13,052 nt of DNA from positions 1-13,052 of the forward strand of contig CAZKNF010000081.1 of NCBI GenBank assembly GCA_964554105.1, written 5' to 3'. The translations under genes and the position numbers were made by a program. Below, piece after piece: positions 6,467 through 13,052 of the stretch. How positions within the stretch are numbered: position 1 is the stretch's first letter; each line of letters opens with the position of its first letter. Origin of the DNA: CAZKNF01 sp964554105. Lineage in GTDB: Bacteria > Bacteroidota > Rhodothermia > Rhodothermales > VXPQ01. The notes under the pieces were generated by a model. That model was given only the letters and a program-made list of their open reading frames with translations. It was not told the origin of the DNA and searched no databases.

Positions 6467-6521
6467 TTGGGAAAAACGGTCGCTCAGGATTCGCCGAGAC
6501 CTGCCAGCTTCTCCGCATTCT
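6467..6521. repeat. Right copy of 55-bp direct repeat at the gap edge
   Basis: Starts at the first base after the N run and is identical to 6312-6366. Bases 6484-6521 are the genuine 3' end of the intact prfA gene; 6467-6483 are downstream of its stop. Confidence 0.95.
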
Positions 6522-7569
6522 CGAGTGTGCGGAGGGCGCCGATGAGTCCGTCCAGGTCTCCTTCCATCACCTTATGAAGCGGGTAATTTTTGTCGTCGCC
6601 TTCGAGGCGGTGGTCAGTCACTCGATCTTGCGGATAGTTGTACGTGCGGATTTTCGCCGAGCGATCGCCGGTGCCGACCATCGACCGGCGGGCCTGGCTT
6701 CGTTCCGCGCTCCGCTTCTCGAGCTCCTGCTCGTAGAGGCGAGATCGCAGTACGCGCAGCGCCTTGTCCTTGTTTTTGTGCTGGCTCTTCTCGTCCTGAC
6801 ACGTCACGACCAGGCCTGTCGGGATGTGCGTTATTCGAACCGCGGAGTCGGTCGTGTTGACGGACTGTCCGCCTGGTCCACTGGAGCGGAAGACGTCGAT
6901 CTTGAGTTCGTTTTGATTAACCGCGACGTCGACCTCCTCCGCCTCTGGCAGCACCGCGACGGTTGCAGCGGACGTATGGAGACGGCCGCTCGACTCGGTC
7001 GCCGGTACGCGCTGCACGCGATGAACACCGCTTTCGTACTTCAGCTTGCCAAAGGCCTCCGGGCCCTGCACGCCGGCGATGATTTCCTTGAATCCTCCCT
7101 GCGTACCCTGCGATGAATCCATCACTTCGACACGCCATCCATGCTGCTCGGCGTACTTCTGGTAGAGGCGAAATAGATCTCCGACGAATAGTGCAGCTTC
7201 ATCGCCGCCCGTGCCGGCTCGAATCTCTATGATGGCATCCTTTGTGTCCTCCGGATCCTTCGGGACGAGCTGAAATCGAAGACGCTTCTCGAGATCAGGC
7301 AGCTTCTCTTCGATTTCTTCGAGTTCGACGCGAGCCATCTCAGCCAGCTCGGCGTCGGACTCCTCCTCCACCATCTGCCGGAGCTGATCGCGCTCGCGCA
7401 AGAGACGCTCGTAACGTTCGATCGTCGCCACAACCTCTTTGAGAGAGGTGTGCTCGCGGCCCAATTCCCTCATTTTGTTCGGATCGGTCGCGATTTCAGG
7501 CTGCGCCATCAGGCGAGTAATCTCCCCATATCGCTCCCGGATTTCCGCGAGCGTGTCGAGCTTGATCAT
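6484..7569 (-). CDS. prfA: Peptide chain release factor 1
   Basis: A full-length 361-residue RF1. The P-x-T anticodon-like motif is P189-A-T191 in RVPATES, which marks RF1 (UAA/UAG) rather than RF2 (SPF). The catalytic GGQ is at 233-235 within SSGPGGQSVNTTDSAVR; its Gln is the residue methylated by PrmC. AGTGGDEAALF (118-128) and the N-terminal helical domain are also typical. It lies 36 bp after glmS on the same strand and may be read from the same transcript. The 3' end falls in the sequence duplicated at the scaffold gap, but this copy is complete with its TGA at 6484. Confidence 0.98.
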   Translation of the reverse strand: MIKLDTLAEIRERYGEITRLMAQPEIATDPNKMRELGREHTSLKEVVATIERYERLLRERDQLRQMVEEESDAELAEMARVELEEIEEKLPDLEKRLRFQLVPKDPEDTKDAIIEIRAGTGGDEAALFVGDLFRLYQKYAEQHGWRVEVMDSSQGTQGGFKEIIAGVQGPEAFGKLKYESGVHRVQRVPATESSGRLHTSAATVAVLPEAEEVDVAVNQNELKIDVFRSSGPGGQSVNTTDSAVRITHIPTGLVVTCQDEKSQHKNKDKALRVLRSRLYEQELEKRSAERSQARRSMVGTGDRSAKIRTYNYPQDRVTDHRLEGDDKNYPLHKVMEGDLDGLIGALRTLENAEKLAGLGES

Positions 7570-7605
7570 TCTTCAGGTCTAGCGTTCAGAGGTTGGAATC
7601 TAGAA

Positions 7606-9441
7606 TTATTCGACGGTTACGCTCTTCGCAAGATTCCGAGGCTGATCGACGTGGCACCCGCGCATCAAGGCTATGTGATACGAAAGCAGCTGCAGCGGCA
7701 CGACTGTAATGAGCGGCGAAACGAACTCTTCCGTTCTGGGAATTCGCAGTACGTACTCACACAACTCGTCCAGTTCCGCGTTGCCGTCGTCAGTGATCGC
7801 GATTACTGACCCCTGCCGTGCGGCAACCTCCTCTATATTCGAGACGACCTTGTCGTACGTGCGGTCGTGCATCGCGATAAATACGACGGGCATAAAGCGG
7901 TCAATCAGAGCAATAGGTCCATGCTTCATTTCCGCTGCCGGATAGCCCTCCGCGTGGATGTACGAAATCTCCTTGAGCTTCAGGGCACCTTCCAGAGCGA
8001 CCGGGAAATTGTAGCCGCGCCCGAGATAGAGAAAATTTGAGGCGTACCGGTACGTACGGGCCATCTCGCGGATCTGATCGTCCAGCGACAAGGCCTGCCG
8101 GATTTTCTCCGGAATATCGTTCAAGGCTTCATAATGCTGCGAGAGCTCAGCGTCCGTGAGCGTCCGTCCTTCGGCCAGCTTGAGGGCGATCATGGCGAGC
8201 ACCATGACCTGTCCGGTAAATGCCTTCGTGGAGGCGACGCCGATCTCCGGGCCTGCATGGAGATACACGCCTGCATCCGTCTCGCGCGCAATCGTCGAGC
8301 CAACGACGTTGCAGATCCCGAAACACGGAATTCCCCTGTCGCGTGCTTCACGAACGGCAGCGAGCGTGTCCGCCGTCTCGCCGCTCTGGGATATTACGAT
8401 CACCACATCTCCGTCTCGAAGGATGGGATCACGGTAGCGGAATTCGCTGGCATATTCGACTTCGACCGGAATACGCGCGAACTCTTCGATCAAATATTCG
8501 CCGACGAGCGCGGAGTGCCACGACGTCCCGCATGCGGCGATGATGATTCTATCGGCCGAGCGCAAATCGTCGAGGACATCCATCAATCCACCCAGTTTGA
8601 TGGTGTTTTCGTCGAGCCGAATACGCCCTCGAATGCAATTCTCGAGAGATTCCGGCTGCTCCATGATCTCCTTCAACATGAAATGTTCGTAGCCGCTCTT
8701 TTCGATCTGCTCGAGATCCCATTCCAGCTCGTGGATTTCCTTTTCGAGCGGCGAGTTGTCGATGGTTTTTACGTCATAGCCCGACCGGCGGATGGTGGCC
8801 ATCTCACCGTCGTTCAGGTATACGACCTGCCGCGTGTGCTCGACGAGCGGCGCCGCGTCGGAAGCGATGAAATATTCGCCATCGCCCACACCGAGAATGA
8901 GCGGGCTGCCCTTTCGCGCGGCGATGAGCATATCGGGATCACTGGCGGCGATGATCGCGATGCCGTACGTGCCCACGACCTGTGTCAATGCTTGGCGAAC
9001 GGCTTCTTCGAGTGAGAGTCCCGTAGATCGCTGCACGTCAGCAATGAGCTCGACCAGCACCTCTGTGTCCGTCTGGCTTTGAAACTTGATGCCTTTCTTC
9101 TTCAGGCGCTCGCGGATGGCCCCGTAGTTCTCGATAATTCCATTGTGAACGAGCGCAAACGCGTCATGGTCGTCCATGTGCGGATGGGCATTCTGATCAC
9201 TGGGTACCCCGTGGGTCGCCCATCGGGTATGACCGATTCCGATCGTACCGGTGACGGGACGGGATTCGAGCATAGAGACGAGTTCCCCCACCTTCCCCTT
9301 CTGCTTGCGCACGAGGAGCCCATCGTCACCGACGACGGCGATGCCAGCCGAATCGTATCCGCGGTATTCCAGGCGCTGCAGTCCGTTTACGAGGATTTCG
9401 GGCGCCTGTTTGTCTCCTATGTATCCAACAATTCCACACAT
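7606..9441 (-). CDS. glmS: Glutamine-fructose-6-phosphate aminotransferase (isomerizing)
   Basis: A 611-residue GlmS, the expected length. It makes glucosamine-6-phosphate from fructose-6-phosphate and glutamine, the first step to UDP-GlcNAc for peptidoglycan and LPS. Seen: C2 of MCGIVGYIG as the N-terminal nucleophile of the glutaminase domain, HTRWATHG (71-78), HNG (99-101) and the TDTEVL block with D125. Two SIS domains follow, with CGTSWHSA, SQSGETADT and STKAFTGQ in the first, then EISYIHAEGYPAAEMKHGP and the C-terminal tail QPRNLAKSVTVE that closes the active site. The frame opens nine codons earlier at 9468, but the Cys must directly follow the start Met, which fixes the ATG at 9441. 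No glmS ribozyme was recognised in the 143-bp leader. Confidence 0.98.
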   Translation of the reverse strand: MCGIVGYIGDKQAPEILVNGLQRLEYRGYDSAGIAVVGDDGLLVRKQKGKVGELVSMLESRPVTGTIGIGHTRWATHGVPSDQNAHPHMDDHDAFALVHNGIIENYGAIRERLKKKGIKFQSQTDTEVLVELIADVQRSTGLSLEEAVRQALTQVVGTYGIAIIAASDPDMLIAARKGSPLILGVGDGEYFIASDAAPLVEHTRQVVYLNDGEMATIRRSGYDVKTIDNSPLEKEIHELEWDLEQIEKSGYEHFMLKEIMEQPESLENCIRGRIRLDENTIKLGGLMDVLDDLRSADRIIIAACGTSWHSALVGEYLIEEFARIPVEVEYASEFRYRDPILRDGDVVIVISQSGETADTLAAVREARDRGIPCFGICNVVGSTIARETDAGVYLHAGPEIGVASTKAFTGQVMVLAMIALKLAEGRTLTDAELSQHYEALNDIPEKIRQALSLDDQIREMARTYRYASNFLYLGRGYNFPVALEGALKLKEISYIHAEGYPAAEMKHGPIALIDRFMPVVFIAMHDRTYDKVVSNIEEVAARQGSVIAITDDGNAELDELCEYVLRIPRTEEFVSPLITVVPLQLLSYHIALMRGCHVDQPRNLAKSVTVE

Positions 9442-9584
9442 GTTAGGCCTGCTTGGTCGTAAGGACATCCGTATCCGTTCGCCTGCGGCGAGGCAGACGA
9501 TAGACTATACTTGACGACCGGAGAAGTGGTCGGGATACCGTGCCATCTCGCCGTAATGTTACAACTGGGCGGCTCGGGTCAGAC
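9442..9584 (-). promoter_or_regulatory. Leader of glmS (spacer from DAHP synthase gene)
   Basis: This 143-bp spacer contains a TATAGT (9509-9504, minus strand) that could be a -10 box, without a good -35 partner. It also has a small hairpin TCGCC-GCA-GGCGA near 9481-9493 and a CGACC/GGTCG stem near 9513-9530. A promoter for glmS is plausible but not proven. Confidence 0.25.
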
Positions 9585-10619
9585 TCAGGCGGATACGTGC
9601 GGCTGGCGGACAGTCCTCCCGAGTGCCTCTGCAATAATGCGAATCTGCTTCATCAGGTCGACGAACTGATCGAAGAAAAGGGACTGCGGACCGTCGCTGA
9701 GAGCTGATGCAGGATCCGGATGAGTTTCCACCATAATTCCGTCGGCTCCGGCAGCGACGGCTGCTCGAGCCATCGGTATCACCTTGCCGCGAATGCCCGT
9801 ACCGTGGCTTGGATCGACGATAATGGGAAGGTGGCTGATCTTTTTGATCACCGGCACGGCAGAGAGGTCTAGCGTATTCCGGGTGTAGGTCTCGAACGTT
9901 CGGATACCCCGCTCGCAGAGCATCACGCTGGCATTGCCGGTGGAAAGCACGTACTCGGCGCTCATCAGCCACTCGTCAATCGTCGCCGACGGACCACGCT
10001 TTAGAAAAACGGGTTTCCGCGATTTTCCGATCTCCCTGAGCAGTGGGAAATTCTGCATGTTGCGGGCGCCGATCTGAAAAACATCCGTGTACCGATCTAT
10101 GAGGTCGATCTGCCCAATGTCCATTACCTCGGTGATCACGTTCAGGCCGTGACGATCGGCAGCGGAGCGCATCATTTTGAGGCCGTCTTCACCCAATCCC
10201 TGAAAGGAATAGGGGGACGTTCGGGGTTTAAAGGCGCCGCCGCGAAGAAACGTCGCGCCGTGCTCGGCGACATGGGCCGCGCTCTTCTCGATCTGATCTT
10301 CATCCTCTACCGAGCACGGGCCGGCCATCACGACCACCTCTTCGGCGCCGATCCGAACACCGTTTACTTCGAGCACGGTACTCTCCTTCTTCCAGGACCG
10401 ACTAGCGAATTTGTACGGCTCGGTTACGCGGTATACGTCGGCCACGCCATCGAGCACTTTAATGTGGCGCATGTCGAATTCCGGCTTCACGCCGATCGCA
10501 CCGAGAACAGTCTGGCTGACACCGCTTGAGCGATGCACGTCGAACCCGAAGCCGTTCAGGCGCTCGATTACCGCCTGGACTTCCCGTTCTTCAGCACCGG
10601 GATTCATTATTACTACCAT
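9585..10619 (-). CDS. aroF: 3-deoxy-7-phosphoheptulonate (DAHP) synthase, Thermotoga-like with N-terminal ferredoxin-like domain
   Basis: A 344-residue enzyme that condenses phosphoenolpyruvate and erythrose-4-phosphate, the entry step of the shikimate pathway. Residues 1-70 form the ferredoxin-like regulatory domain (MVVIMNPGAEEREVQ start). The barrel carries AGPCSVE (99-105), LRGGAFKPRTSPYSFQGLG (125-143), IGARNMQN, LKRG, CERGIRTFE and DPSHGTG. The metal ligands C102, H272, E298 and D309 stand at the same residue numbers I recall for the Thermotoga maritima enzyme, in which the N-terminal domain mediates inhibition by Tyr/Phe. Similar regulation is inferred here. The start ATG at 10619 matches the family N-terminus exactly. 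The symbol aroF is used loosely, since this is the type I-beta form rather than E. coli AroF. Confidence 0.96.
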   Translation of the reverse strand: MVVIMNPGAEEREVQAVIERLNGFGFDVHRSSGVSQTVLGAIGVKPEFDMRHIKVLDGVADVYRVTEPYKFASRSWKKESTVLEVNGVRIGAEEVVVMAGPCSVEDEDQIEKSAAHVAEHGATFLRGGAFKPRTSPYSFQGLGEDGLKMMRSAADRHGLNVITEVMDIGQIDLIDRYTDVFQIGARNMQNFPLLREIGKSRKPVFLKRGPSATIDEWLMSAEYVLSTGNASVMLCERGIRTFETYTRNTLDLSAVPVIKKISHLPIIVDPSHGTGIRGKVIPMARAAVAAGADGIMVETHPDPASALSDGPQSLFFDQFVDLMKQIRIIAEALGRTVRQPHVSA

Positions 10620-10639
10620 AGGGAAGTTCTGCGATGAGG

Positions 10640-10669
10640 ATTATAGGGTCATATTTGACGAGAATGGAA
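10640..10669 (-). promoter_or_regulatory. Candidate promoter of the DAHP synthase gene
   Basis: On the minus strand TTCCAT (10669-10664) is followed after 18 bases by a perfect TATAAT (10645-10640), ending 20 bases before the ATG. The -35 is only a partial match, and primary promoters of Bacteroidota often differ from this consensus, so it is a guess. Confidence 0.35.
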
Positions 10670-10673
10670 CGAC

Positions 10674-10721
10674 AGGCGCTATGTGTTAGAGGCGCTATGT
10701 GTTAGAAGCGCTCTGTGGCGG
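10674..10721. repeat. 16-bp tandem repeat, two exact copies and one degenerate
   Basis: The unit AGGCGCTATGTGTTAG occurs exactly at 10674-10689 and 10690-10705. A third unit at 10706-10721 matches at 11 of 16 positions. The array begins 5 bp upstream of the candidate -35 box of the DAHP synthase gene. Confidence 0.9.
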
Positions 10722-10765
10722 AATCTAAGCGGGACTGGCTGATGGGATAAAAGCTAACGATGCGG

Positions 10766-10798
10766 GCTTCGAAGAGATTCCATCCGGCCTCTTCAAGC
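10766..10798 (-). terminator. Weak candidate terminator after lptB
   Basis: GCTT and GAAGAG (10766-10769, 10771-10776) pair with CTCTTC and AAGC (10789-10798), a 10-bp stem with one bulged base and a 12-nt loop. On the minus strand a CTTTTATC follows about 12 nt later, too far for a textbook intrinsic terminator. Confidence 0.25.
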
Positions 10799-10879
10799 GC
10801 GTATCGCCGGCGTCGGTTGTCTCGCCATTTGACAGGCAGTGCGACCGCATTTTTTCGTCTCTTCGGCAAGAACAGGGTG

Positions 10880-11644
10880 CTACCGATATCGTTCGAGCGT
10901 AAACTTCTCCCCGAGGTATCTCTTACGAACCTCGGGATCGTCTGCCAGCAGCTCCGACGTGCCCTGCTTCAAGATTCGTCCCTCGAAAAGCAGGTAGGCG
11001 CGGTCAGTGATAGCGAGCGTCTCGTGCACGTTGTGGTCGGTGATCAATACGCCGATGTTGCGGGATTTTAGTCCGGCCACGATCGTCTGGATGTCTTCGA
11101 CCGCGATGGGGTCGACGCCTGCGAAGGGTTCATCGAGCAGGAAGAATCGGGGCCGCGCAGCCATTGCGCGTGCAATTTCGGTTCGCCGCCGCTCTCCGCC
11201 GGAGAGCGCGTACCCTTTGGATTTTCGCACGGTTTCGAGACCGAACTCCTCAATCAAAGATTCGACACGCCGTCTGCGTTCTTCACGGCTTACGTCCTGA
11301 AATTCGAGCACGGCGTGAAGATTATCTTCGACTGAGAGCTTCTGGAAGATGGAGGCCTCCTGGGCAAGATATCCGATGCCGCGCCGAGCGCGCTTGTACA
11401 TCGGGAGCTTCGTTATGTCACGGTCGGCAAGATGGATCGAGCCGGCGTTCGGTCGAACCATTCCGACAATCATATAGAATGTGGTGGTTTTACCGGCACC
11501 ATTAGGGCCCAGGAGTCCGACGATCTCGCCCTGGCTTACTTGAATGCTGACATCCTGAACCACTTCTCGCTTCTTATAGCGTTTGGTCAGGTTGTCCGCA
11601 CGCAACACGTGGCGTTCCGCGCTATTTTCGTGTGTTGTCTGCAC
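10880..11644 (-). CDS. lptB: LPS export ABC transporter ATP-binding protein LptB
   Basis: A 254-residue ABC ATPase that powers LPS extraction from the inner membrane with LptF/LptG. Seen: Walker A GPNGAGKTT (46-54), Q-loop Q95 in YLAQEASIF, the signature LSGGERRRTEIARA (147-160), Walker B FFLLDEP with E172, and the switch histidine H204 in TDHN. The signature-loop sequence and GMVRPNAG, YKRARRGIGYLAQEASIFQKLSV-type context are those of LptB rather than of livG-like ATPases. The start chosen is a GTG at 11644, 7 nt after the stop of the OstA-like gene; the longer frame from a TTG at 11686 would overlap that gene and adds no family residues. Adjacency to the OstA-like gene supports the LPS-transport role. 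Confidence 0.95.
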   Translation of the reverse strand: MQTTHENSAERHVLRADNLTKRYKKREVVQDVSIQVSQGEIVGLLGPNGAGKTTTFYMIVGMVRPNAGSIHLADRDITKLPMYKRARRGIGYLAQEASIFQKLSVEDNLHAVLEFQDVSREERRRRVESLIEEFGLETVRKSKGYALSGGERRRTEIARAMAARPRFFLLDEPFAGVDPIAVEDIQTIVAGLKSRNIGVLITDHNVHETLAITDRAYLLFEGRILKQGTSELLADDPEVRKRYLGEKFTLERYR

Positions 11645-11651
11645 GATAGGC

Positions 11652-13052
11652 CTATTTCTCTGCGGACGCGTTCGGGTCTGCGGCAAATTCGGAAGGGTAC
11701 TCCTCGGCCGGATCCGAAGTTGGATCTCCAGTCGATTTCGGTTCTGCGGTTTTCAGCTGAATTTCGTCGACCGCTTCGCGCCGCGTGTGCGCGACAGCTT
11801 CACGTCGCACGCGCAGAATGGCATGGTCCAGCAGACCTTCGCGCGTTGGCCGGCGTTCCGGTGCCCAGTAAAAACCGTCGAGCTGGAAGTCATCCGGCAG
11901 AAGATTTTCCGAGTAGTACGTGCTCTCCGGATCCCTTATTGCCGACATTCGCGACGGTTCGTTCTCATCGAAATGGAAAACTATGCGATCTGCGGACATT
12001 CTCACGGCGCCGGCGGGTTCGTCCTCATCACCGGTGAGAAAATTGATCGCTTCCGCTCGTGGACCTATCGAGAGGGTTTGCAGGGAGTCATCCCGGAAGG
12101 TGGTGGTGAGATGCAGGCCCTTGAGCTGCTGCACGCGTTGCAGTGTGGTATCCATCCGAGAAACGAACGCGTCGTTCCGCATATACAGCGTATCTACGGA
12201 GCCGCCGCGTGCTTCAATCAGGAGCGTATCGCCGCTCACCTGGCTAGTCTCGAACCACGCCAGTGGACCTTTAAACATCCGCACCTCCTCATACAGGCTG
12301 TCGTCGTCGGTCGTGATCCGATCGTATACGACGGAGTCTGCGATAGCCGCCAGATCACTCTGCCAGATGTTCACGGAATCGACAGCCACGAGTCGGCGAA
12401 GCGAGTCCGTCGTGGAAACCTCAAGAAGTGCAGCGCTGATCAATAGCGAGTCTACCTCCGCTTCGGTGGTGTCGGTCCGAAGCTGTACCATCAAAGCCCG
12501 ACCCCGGATGCGGCTGAAGGAGGCTTTCTCGTCATTGAATGCATAATCGCCGAACAGCATCGTGCGCGAGAGCGAATCCGTGTCCGCGTCCTCTTCATCC
12601 CCGATGCGATCGATGAAAACGCGTCCTCGTGCGATGGAGACGTCATCTTCTCGGTGGTATGAAACGGAGTCGGCTTCAAGGTGGGTACGAATCTCGTCGA
12701 GCGTCACGTCGCCGTAGAATTCCGCCCGCTTTTCATCCGACCAGTACTCACCCTCGCGGCTTCGAAGCGTTGCCGTGCTGTCGATGAGCGTAACGCCCTC
12801 GGTGAACTGCGCGCGTTTTTCCCGCGTGAAGTAGAGGCCGGACGGGGCGAAAACGAGCACGTCGCCGTCCGAGAGACGTACGCGGCCGCGGGCTCGTCCG
12901 GTCTTAGTGCGTTCGTTGTAGAGAACGGTATCTGCACGAAGCGAATCGCCGCGCTCGACGACCAGTACGTCGCCCGTGAATAGGATGTCGCGCCTACCCG
13001 GATACTGCGTTGCGCGATCGGCCCAGAGTCGGGTAGCTTCCTGGCGGAGGGT
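11652..13052 (-). CDS. OstA-like LPS-assembly/transport protein, N-terminus cut by window edge
   Basis: I followed this frame by hand past the GTG at 12860 up to 13052 without a stop, so at least 466 residues are visible and the start lies outside. The visible N-terminal 150 residues consist of repeating beta-rich units of the OstA/LptA type: a GDVLVVERGD-like strand pair, then SLRADTVLYNERTKTGRARG, then GLYFTREKRAQFTEGVTLID, then EYWSDEKRAEFYGDVTL. Such units form the beta-jellyroll that carries LPS across the periplasm. The remaining 300 residues are rich in Asp/Glu/Ser/Thr and keep a looser strand pattern (SLLIS, DSVNIWQSD, DTLLIEARGGSVDTLYM). Much longer than E. coli LptA (about 185). In Bacteroidota such long proteins stand in for LptA. 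The gene ends 7 nt before lptB, which fits a joint LPS-transport operon. Confidence 0.85.
   Translation of the reverse strand, partial: TLRQEATRLWADRATQYPGRRDILFTGDVLVVERGDSLRADTVLYNERTKTGRARGRVRLSDGDVLVFAPSGLYFTREKRAQFTEGVTLIDSTATLRSREGEYWSDEKRAEFYGDVTLDEIRTHLEADSVSYHREDDVSIARGRVFIDRIGDEEDADTDSLSRTMLFGDYAFNDEKASFSRIRGRALMVQLRTDTTEAEVDSLLISAALLEVSTTDSLRRLVAVDSVNIWQSDLAAIADSVVYDRITTDDDSLYEEVRMFKGPLAWFETSQVSGDTLLIEARGGSVDTLYMRNDAFVSRMDTTLQRVQQLKGLHLTTTFRDDSLQTLSIGPRAEAINFLTGDEDEPAGAVRMSADRIVFHFDENEPSRMSAIRDPESTYYSENLLPDDFQLDGFYWAPERRPTREGLLDHAILRVRREAVAHTRREAVDEIQLKTAEPKSTGDPTSDPAEEYPSEFAADPNASAEK

Larger units (their letters stand above)
6154..6483. other. Intergenic region prfA / GNAT, containing the assembly gap; no gene
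   Basis: Apart from the gap and the duplicated prfA end, this holds about 158 bp of non-coding sequence. A weak minus-strand hairpin GCCGCTGAGTGGC (around 6280) stands 10 nt before a run of five T and could end the prfA transcript, but the distance is too long to call it. If the gap is collapsed the true prfA-GNAT spacer would be 175 bp. Confidence 0.6.
10620..10879. other. Intergenic region lptB / DAHP synthase gene, no gene
   Basis: This 260-bp spacer includes a candidate promoter and tandem repeats (listed separately) at its left end and a hairpin at 10766-10798. No protein gene was found; a frame entering from 10760 on the plus strand is antisense to lptB. Confidence 0.6.

Noticed and set aside
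6312..6521. Direct repeats as a target-site duplication around a mobile element
   Set aside because: 55 bp is far longer than insertion-sequence duplications. The copies abut the N run exactly, and no transposase or terminal inverted repeats are seen.
6208..7116. Long plus-strand frames running through the N gap
   Set aside because: They cross 100 undetermined bases and are antisense to prfA, so the open reading is an artefact.
8134..9015. 293-codon open frame on the plus strand
   Set aside because: It lies wholly antisense inside glmS, whose domains and catalytic residues are certain. Long antisense frames are common in GC-rich coding sequence, and the product resembles nothing.
9442..9584. 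glmS ribozyme in the glmS leader
   Set aside because: The spacer is short and I could not see the conserved core. The ribozyme is known mainly from Firmicutes and a few other groups.
11583..12446. 287-codon open frame on the plus strand
   Set aside because: Antisense to the OstA-like gene and the lptB start region. The minus-strand frame has recognisable OstA repeats and operon spacing.
1..13052. CRISPR arrays, tRNA, rRNA, prophage, toxin-antitoxin or defence genes
   Set aside because: I looked on both strands for repeat-spacer patterns, tRNA-like cloverleafs and recognisable proteins of these kinds and saw none; all sizeable coding space is taken by the genes listed.

Overview
This window reads as ordinary chromosome from a Gram-negative, GC-rich bacterium, most likely of the Rhodothermota/Bacteroidota side of the FCB group and probably salt-adapted. 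The grounds are family-level recollection, not a search. They are an rpsF-rpsR-rplI cluster without ssb or priB, an OstA-like LPS-transport protein next to lptB, a Cys-rich GNAT of the kind I associate with Bacteroidota, mostly weak Shine-Dalgarno sequences, and several strongly acidic proteins. The acidic proteins are a lipoprotein with 40 D/E and no K in the mature part, a Usp protein, and an S6 with a D/E tail.

Left part (1-2764, all minus strand): a class D beta-lactamase is followed by a Tat-signal small subunit of the gluconate 2-dehydrogenase subunit 3 family and then by a GMC-type FAD oxidoreductase that runs off the left edge. The last two genes overlap by one base and together look like an exported dehydrogenase with a probable Fe-S relay. 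Diverging from them (3042-3967, plus strand) are an acidic lipoprotein and a universal stress protein, also overlapping by one base.

Middle and right (4159-13052, all minus strand): reading in the direction of transcription, the order is OstA-like protein (N-terminus outside the window), lptB, a DAHP synthase of the Thermotoga type, glmS, prfA, a GNAT acetyltransferase, then rpsF, rpsR and rplI. These cover LPS export, entry to aromatic amino acid synthesis, amino-sugar supply, translation termination and ribosome assembly. The spacing (7 bp OstA/lptB, 36 bp glmS/prfA, 43-48 bp in the ribosomal set, 143-260 bp elsewhere) suggests several transcription units rather than one.

A 100-N scaffold gap (6367-6466) lies between the GNAT gene and prfA. 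It is flanked by two identical 55-bp copies of the 3' end of prfA. This looks like two contigs sharing a k-mer-sized end overlap, so the gap is probably false. I see no defence system, mobile element, CRISPR array, tRNA or rRNA. The points most worth checking are the genome-encoded acidic tail of S6, the paired hairpins just before the rpsF start, the beta-lactamase coupled to an oxidoreductase pair, a Cys-rich GNAT beside the S6/S18 genes, and a 16-bp tandem repeat upstream of a TATAAT box at the DAHP synthase gene.
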